Below, piece by piece: positions 59,514-64,000 of a stretch of 64,000 nucleotides of DNA. Every line of letters begins with the position of its first letter. Positions within the stretch are counted from its first letter, which is position 1. The notes beneath the pieces are model-generated. The model worked only from the letters and a program-made list of their open reading frames with translations, ran no database searches and was not told where the DNA came from. The position numbers and the translations under genes were made by a program. The stretch is from Pseudomonas sp. LRP2-20. Its GTDB lineage: Bacteria > Pseudomonadota > Gammaproteobacteria > Pseudomonadales > Pseudomonadaceae. The stretch spans positions 3,540,001-3,604,000 of the forward strand of contig NZ_AP025944.1 in NCBI RefSeq assembly GCF_024349685.1. The letters run 5' to 3'.

Positions 59514-60775
59514 GGCTCGATGCCCGCCTGGCCCAGCGCGCGGCGCCGGCCACTGAGTTCGAGCATGACGATGTAGCACAGGGCCGAGGCGCCAATGCCC
59601 ACCAGCGGCGCGACCCAAGGCGAGGCGTAAGCCAGCACCGCACCCAGCGCGTAGGCGCCCAGCCCCATGAGGTTGTAGCGCGGCAACTGCACCGAAGCCA
59701 GGGCTGGGTATTTGCCACGGTGGCGGTACCAGAAGTCGGCCATGATCACCCCGCCCACCGGCGGAATGATCGAGCCCAGCAGCACCAGGAACGGGATCAG
59801 CATTTCATACATGCCACCGATCGCCAGCACGATGCCCACCGCCGCCGCCACCAGCGTGGCAGTGCGTCGACGCTCGCTGCGCAGCAGGTGGCAGGCGGCT
59901 GCCGAGACGTTGTAGATGGTCGGCCCCTGGATGGTCCAGAGGTTCAGGCAGAGCATCACCACCGCCGCGAACGACAGGCCTTGGAGCATCATCACTTCGA
60001 CGATGTCGGCCTGCTGGTAGACCATCGCGCACCAGGCCCCGGCCACCACCATCAGGCCGTTGCCGAGCAGGAAGGCGACGATGCTGGCTACCACCGCCAC
60101 CCGCCCGCTGCGCGACAGGCGGGTCCAGTTGGTGGCCTGGGTGGCGCCACTGGCGAAGGTGCCGAAGACCATGGTCACTGCGGCCGAGAAGGTCATGGTT
60201 TCATGCGGCACCACCGCTGCCAGGCCGGCAAAGCCACCGGCATCGGCGGTAGCGATGTACATCGATATCAGCAGCAGCACGAACATCAGCGGCACCGACA
60301 CCCGCGACAGCAGGTCCAGGCCCTTGAAGCCAATGATCGCGGTGATGCTGAAGCCCAGGCCAAACAGTACCATCAACGGTACCGTGTAGCCGCCCGCCAG
60401 GCCCAGCAGCTTGACCAGCACGATCGCCACGGTCGCGGTGCCCCAGGCGTACCAGCCCAGTTCGGCGAAGCCCAGGATGAAGTCGGACAGCCGGCTGCCC
60501 GCCTCGCCGAAACAGAAGCGCCCCATCAGTACGGTGTTCAGCCCGCTGCGCGAGGCGATGAAGGCCAACGCCGCGGCATACAGCGCCAGCAGCGTGTTGC
60601 CGATGGCGGCAACCCACAGCATGTCGACAAAGGTGAAAGCCATGCCCAGCTTGCCGCCAGCGAACATGGTGCCGGTGAAGAAGGTAAAGCTGAACAGCAC
60701 CATGGCAATGGGCAGCAGCCCCTTGCGCGATGATTGGGGGGCTTCGCAAAGCGGGAATTCGGTAGGTGAGCTCAT
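59510..60775 (-). CDS. codB: Cytosine permease (NCS1 family)
   Basis: Inner-membrane NCS1 transporter of 421 residues with about 12 helices. The N-terminal LLPIAMVLFSFTFFTGTMFA and the GWYAWGTATVAIVLVKLLGL helices match CodB; ASGATQATNWTRLSRSGRVA and IIPPVGGVIMADFWYRHRGK are family motifs. The ATG at 60773-60775 has GGAGC 8 nt upstream; the frame extends to 60934 without support. It is the first gene of the operon. The 243-nt space to the DUF2950 gene holds its promoter and a hairpin at 60974. Confidence 0.92.
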   Translation of the reverse strand: MSSPTEFPLCEAPQSSRKGLLPIAMVLFSFTFFTGTMFAGGKLGMAFTFVDMLWVAAIGNTLLALYAAALAFIASRSGLNTVLMGRFCFGEAGSRLSDFILGFAELGWYAWGTATVAIVLVKLLGLAGGYTVPLMVLFGLGFSITAIIGFKGLDLLSRVSVPLMFVLLLISMYIATADAGGFAGLAAVVPHETMTFSAAVTMVFGTFASGATQATNWTRLSRSGRVAVVASIVAFLLGNGLMVVAGAWCAMVYQQADIVEVMMLQGLSFAAVVMLCLNLWTIQGPTIYNVSAAACHLLRSERRRTATLVAAAVGIVLAIGGMYEMLIPFLVLLGSIIPPVGGVIMADFWYRHRGKYPALASVQLPRYNLMGLGAYALGAVLAYASPWVAPLVGIGASALCYIVMLELSGRRRALGQAGIEP

Positions 60776-60973
60776 GGCACGGTGCTCCGGGTTGTCGTTG
60801 CGACAGCAGGGAGCAATATGCGGGCCGCTTTTGCCAACCGCGGAAAACGGGAAATTTGCAGGCAATCGGCACAACCATCCCTGTTCAATCTGCACACCAT
60901 TATGCCGATTCAGCGAAACAAACCTGTGCTTCAAGACCTGTTTTGAGGCGGGTACGCACCAAAGCGGAACAGC

Positions 60974-60994
60974 GCTGGGTAGTTTTCACCCAGC
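60974..60994 (-). terminator. Hairpin after the DUF2950 gene
   Basis: GCTGGGT and ACCCAGC form a 7-bp stem with a 7-nt loop about 25 nt after the DUF2950 stop on the minus strand. It probably ends the DUF3300-DUF2950 operon before the codB promoter. Confidence 0.5.
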
Positions 60995-61018
60995 CGGCCG
61001 CTGCGCGTGCTCCTGCCA

Positions 61019-61915
61019 TCATTCGCTGGCGTTGACGTCCACCTCTTTCCAGCTGTCATCCGGGTCGAAGCGCTTCATGGCTTTGGCAATCTTGTCGCCC
61101 TGCGGCCCCAGGTCCTTCTCGAACACCTGCCCGTCATGGCTGATCATGAAGCTCATCACCCCGGTGTCGTTGTACTTCGCCGGCCAGGCGACCAGGGCGA
61201 AACCTCGGCTCATCTGGTTACCGATCAGGTAGCTGTAGGCGCCGCCCGGTGCTGACGGGCCCTGGCCATCGAGGATGCGGAAGTGGTAGCCGTACCAGGC
61301 GTCACCCACCACGTCCTTGCCGAACAGCGGCCCCAGCGGGCTGATCTCGCCGCCCTCTTCGTCCGCCCAGAACAGGCCGTCGTGCTTGCCGGGGGTGCTG
61401 AAGATCTGCTGGGCGTATTCCAGCGCGCCGTTACCGTTGCGGTCTTGCGAGGCGTAGTCCATCTGCGCGTCGTGATAGGCAAGCACCGACTGCAAGGCCG
61501 CCAGTTCGTTGCGGCCGATGCGCCGGGCGCGGATTTCGGCGCTGCCGGCCTTGAGGTCGAAGCGCCAGCCGTTGGCGGCCTTGGTCAGCGGAATGGGCAA
61601 GGTCCAGTGTTCGGGGCCCACCGCCAGGATGGCCTTGTTGTCGCCCTGCTGGTCGATCTGATGCTGGGCCTTGTACTGCTCCAGGAAGGCATCGACGTCG
61701 CTGCGCTGCACGCCTTCGCGTGGAATGTAGGTGCGCCAGTCATCCCCCAGCAACTGCGCCAGGCGGGCTTCGTCGGCGTGCTCGACGCCCAGCGCCTGGA
61801 CGAACGATTCGACCGCCTTTTCCGGGGTCGGGAATGCTTCCTGGGCAGCGGCCAGGTTGGCCCAGGCCATGCCCAGGCCGATCAGCCATGCAGCAATAGT
61901 GGTCTTGTTGTTCAT
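61019..61915 (-). CDS. DUF2950 exported protein
   Basis: Exported protein of 298 residues with signal peptide (TIAAWLIGLGMAWANLAAA-QE) and the DUF2950 features FPTPEKAVESFVQAL, YASQDRNGNGALEYAQQI and DGQVFEKDLGPQGDKIAKA. DUF2950 is nearly always coded next to a DUF3300 gene; here it overlaps it as ATGA at 61912-61915. The function is unknown; an envelope or surface role with its partner is likely. Confidence 0.92.
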   Translation of the reverse strand: MNNKTTIAAWLIGLGMAWANLAAAQEAFPTPEKAVESFVQALGVEHADEARLAQLLGDDWRTYIPREGVQRSDVDAFLEQYKAQHQIDQQGDNKAILAVGPEHWTLPIPLTKAANGWRFDLKAGSAEIRARRIGRNELAALQSVLAYHDAQMDYASQDRNGNGALEYAQQIFSTPGKHDGLFWADEEGGEISPLGPLFGKDVVGDAWYGYHFRILDGQGPSAPGGAYSYLIGNQMSRGFALVAWPAKYNDTGVMSFMISHDGQVFEKDLGPQGDKIAKAMKRFDPDDSWKEVDVNASE

Positions 61916-63387
61916 CGACGGCCACCTCCCCCACCACGCCGTGCCGGCGCACTGGGCCGGGATATCTGATGCCCGGCCGCACGCGAGGCGCTGGGCCGCT
62001 GGGCGAACGACTGACTGGTGCGGCCGCGGCTGGCCTGCGCCGTGGTACGCGACGGTGACCGTACGCCGTCGAAGGCATTGTTGCGGGCCCGGCCTGCCGT
62101 GTTGCCCGGGCGGTTCTGCGCAACCTGACGGGCCTGGCCTTCACCCTGCCGGCGCTGGTTGACCTGGTTGCGCGCCTGCGGGTTGTCGCGGGTGTTGTCG
62201 CGCGTGGTGCGTGGTTCTGTGCGGCGATCAGCAGGGCGCGCGTTGTTGTTGGCACCTTGCATGCGGTTGGCCACGCCGCCTTCGGCCCGGGCCTGGCGTG
62301 CACTGTCGCGGGCTTCGCGGTTGCTGGTGGCCGGGCGCTCGATGCCCGCCCGGTCCATCGAGCTGCGGGCGCGATCACGGGCCTGGGCACGCTGGGCATC
62401 ATCGCCACGGAACGCGGCGCGCTGGTTGGCCCCGTCTAGCTGGCGGCCATATTGTTGACGGCTGCGGTTGTCACGGTAAGGCACACCATCGCGGTGCACG
62501 GGGTTGTGCTGCCACTTGTTCTGGTTGTTGGTGATGCGGTTGTTGCCGTTGATGTTGTTGTAGCGATTGACGTCTATATCAACATCGCCGTTGTTCCAGT
62601 CGCAATCGCCCCACACCGAATCAATGATCGCCACGCCAGCGCCGAACGCCAGCCCGGCCATCAGCGCGGTGCCCGCGTAGTACATCGGCGACGGCGGGTA
62701 GTACACCGGCGGTGAGGCAGGATAGGCCCAGGTGCCGTAGGTGGTGGTCGGGTTGTAGGTGGGCACGTACACCACCTGCGGGTCGGCCGGCTGAATGATG
62801 ATGGTGCTGGTCGACGAGCTGCTGGCGGGCGCCTGCTGCGACCCGTCCGAGCTGGCCGCAGCCGGCGCCGCTGCAGGCGCGGCCTGCACCGTGACGTTCT
62901 GGTACTGGTTGCTGGTCAGGTTGCCGGCCGCCTGGGCCTGGTGGCGCAGGCGCTGGACACCGGCCATCACGTCATCGGGTTGTGCCAGGAAGGCATCACC
63001 CAGGCGCTGGACCCAGACGGGGTCCTGACCGAGCACCACCAGCACTTGCGGGAACGCCACCAACGATTGCACGCTCGGGTCCCAGGTCTGGTTCGCCACC
63101 TGCTTGACCGCGTCATCGCCCTGGGCCTTGGGATTGGCCTTTGACCAGGCCACCGCTTCGGTCACCTCCCCTGGGTAGGTCGACGCCATCAGCACCTGGG
63201 CCAGCAGCGGATCGGGATACAAGGCGATCGGCGCGAGCATCTGGTCGAGCTGCTCCTGGTTGAACACTGCCTGCTTGGCTTCGGCAGGTGCCGGGTCGGG
63301 GGCCGGCAGGTCTTCTGCCAGTGCCAGGCTGGTAACTCCGTTAAGGCACAACACTATCGACATGACGCATAACAATGGCATGCGCAT
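61912..63387 (-). CDS. DUF3300 exported protein with RG/N/Q-rich tail
   Basis: Exported protein of 491 residues. The signal peptide is followed by the DUF3300 domain (FNQEQLDQMLAPIALYPDPL, LLAQVLMASTYPGEVTEAVA), a Ser/Pro/Tyr-rich linker (YYPPSPMYYAGTAL) and a long low-complexity tail from about residue 290, rich in Asn, Arg, Gln and Gly, ending in RRGGGGGRR. The tail would be disordered and very basic, perhaps binding nucleic acid, polysaccharide or the cell wall. The ATG at 63385-63387 has GGGGA upstream. Confidence 0.88.
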   Translation of the reverse strand: MRMPLLCVMSIVLCLNGVTSLALAEDLPAPDPAPAEAKQAVFNQEQLDQMLAPIALYPDPLLAQVLMASTYPGEVTEAVAWSKANPKAQGDDAVKQVANQTWDPSVQSLVAFPQVLVVLGQDPVWVQRLGDAFLAQPDDVMAGVQRLRHQAQAAGNLTSNQYQNVTVQAAPAAAPAAASSDGSQQAPASSSSTSTIIIQPADPQVVYVPTYNPTTTYGTWAYPASPPVYYPPSPMYYAGTALMAGLAFGAGVAIIDSVWGDCDWNNGDVDIDVNRYNNINGNNRITNNQNKWQHNPVHRDGVPYRDNRSRQQYGRQLDGANQRAAFRGDDAQRAQARDRARSSMDRAGIERPATSNREARDSARQARAEGGVANRMQGANNNARPADRRTEPRTTRDNTRDNPQARNQVNQRRQGEGQARQVAQNRPGNTAGRARNNAFDGVRSPSRTTAQASRGRTSQSFAQRPSASRAAGHQISRPSAPARRGGGGGRR

Positions 63388-63627
63388 CGCAGTTCCCCAT
63401 CTGGCCATACCGCGTGAAGAAAGTGCATTGCAACCCGGGCAGTCGCTGCCGTGCGGTAAGGGTAGCAAAGGCACCATTTTCGACCACTGATGTGCAGTGG
63501 TTTTCCACGCACTAATGGCAACTACGCTTACTGCCTTTAAATCTAAATCGCCTATCGAAACGGAACTGTACTTAATCTGCCCTGAACGCTTTGCGCCAAT
63601 AAACTTCATCCAGCAGGAGGCCTGACC

Positions 63628-63885
63628 ATGGCAACTTCAAGAGCCTGTCGTTTTTGCGTGGCCGTACTGTTGTGCGCCACCACATTGCAGGGTTGGGCGG
63701 CGGTTACCGACCGCGCCGAACGGCGCCAGCAAGCCCGCGAAGTGCGCCAGGAAACCCGCCAAGGCGCGCGTCAGACCAAACAGGACTGCCGCCACGCCGA
63801 CCAGAAGAGCAACGCCGGTTGCCGTCAGGACAAACGCCACACCAAACAGCAAGGCCGTGAACGTGCCAGGGACATCAAGTACTGA
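63628..63885 (+). CDS. Small basic secreted protein
   Basis: Exported protein of 85 residues. The signal peptide (FCVAVLLCATTLQGWAA) is followed by a highly charged segment rich in Arg, Gln and Lys (RRQQAREVRQETRQGARQTK), with two Cys residues that could form a disulfide. AGGAGG precedes the ATG. It is divergent from the DUF3300 gene across 240 nt. It resembles the tail character of its neighbour, so both may act together at the cell surface. No named family is recognised. Confidence 0.8.
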   Translation: MATSRACRFCVAVLLCATTLQGWAAVTDRAERRQQAREVRQETRQGARQTKQDCRHADQKSNAGCRQDKRHTKQQGRERARDIKY

Positions 63886-63892
63886 CCCTGCA

Positions 63893-64000
63893 TCAGCCAC
63901 CCAGGGCGATGATGGCCAGGATCAGCGCGACCCCAACCAGCGTCATGATCACGCCAGTGAGTACCCCGCGCCCTCCCGAGTAACGCGCCAACAGCCAGCC
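63893..64000 (-). CDS. C-terminal end of a membrane protein, start outside window
   Basis: The minus-strand frame, closed by TGA at 63893-63895, gives 35 residues ending in a hydrophobic helix (GVIMTLVGVALILAIIALGG) preceded by LLARYSGGRGV. It is the last helix of a membrane protein whose start is past the window edge. The family cannot be told from this part. Confidence 0.6.
   Translation of the reverse strand, partial: GWLLARYSGGRGVLTGVIMTLVGVALILAIIALGG

Noticed and set aside
1..64000. Mobile elements, CRISPR arrays, tRNA or rRNA genes
   Set aside because: No transposase, integrase, regularly spaced repeats, tRNA-like cloverleaf or rRNA sequence was seen on reading the window; base composition looks even.

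Overview
The window reads as chromosomal accessory DNA of a GC-rich gammaproteobacterium, most likely a Pseudomonas of the P. putida group. The clues are a pcaIJ pair with a PcaR-type box, OprD-family porins, an aot-type basic amino acid ABC operon, and many AAnAAnAA (Hfq/Crc) motifs at catabolic gene starts. I see no rRNA, tRNA, CRISPR array, insertion sequence, integrase or phage gene. Almost every gene serves uptake and catabolism of unusual carbon or nitrogen sources, or its regulation.

Layout. (1) 1-5093: betaine/histidine-type ABC transporter, a divergent LysR, and downstream a histidine ammonia-lyase homologue in which the Ala-Ser-Gly triad that forms the MIO cofactor is exactly missing. 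(2) 5131-6639: PcaR-like box and pcaIJ (3-oxoadipate CoA-transferase). (3) 6760-19958: an apparent lactone or oxo-acid catabolic regulon: IclR regulator, amidohydrolase-type lactonase, OprD porin, NitT/Tau-type ABC transporter, SMP-30-type lactonase, RraA-like aldolase or decarboxylase, D-2-hydroxyacid dehydrogenase and three MFS carriers. The two divergent intergenic regions share a 14-bp operator-like motif. (4) 20045-29055: a locus that looks built to scavenge cyanophycin: porin, secreted cyanophycinase with C-terminal SLH repeats, ABC importer, CphZ/AotO-type dipeptide hydrolase and RpiR regulator.

(5) 29244-47249: a large aromatic-degradation locus. A long minus-strand operon (43265 down to 30113) encodes an FAD hydroxylase, DUF1302/DUF1329/Ycf48-like/RND trafficking proteins, an MFS carrier, SDR, cupin, FAH-family hydrolase, NAD-dependent epimerase/dehydrogenase and cyclase-family hydrolase. 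Beside it lie a VOC ring-cleavage dioxygenase with a Rieske ferredoxin, a NodD-like LysR and a C-C hydrolase. Three promoters carry the same about 45-bp element made of two ATC-N9-GAT modules 22 nt apart, at similar distances from their start codons. With the enzyme set this suggests a flavonoid-type catabolic system like fde of Herbaspirillum; the substrate is inferred, not shown.

(6) 47375-50634: two-component system with a lipoprotein and a COG4705 membrane protein. (7) 50816-56817: LysR, Rid protein, YcaC-like hydrolase, two AraC-type regulators, SDR and quinone-oxidoreductase-type dehydrogenase. (8) 56911-60775: an acetolactate synthase C-terminal remnant and the codB-pucR-codA cytosine operon. 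(9) 61019-64000: DUF2950 and DUF3300 envelope proteins, a small basic secreted protein and the end of a membrane protein.
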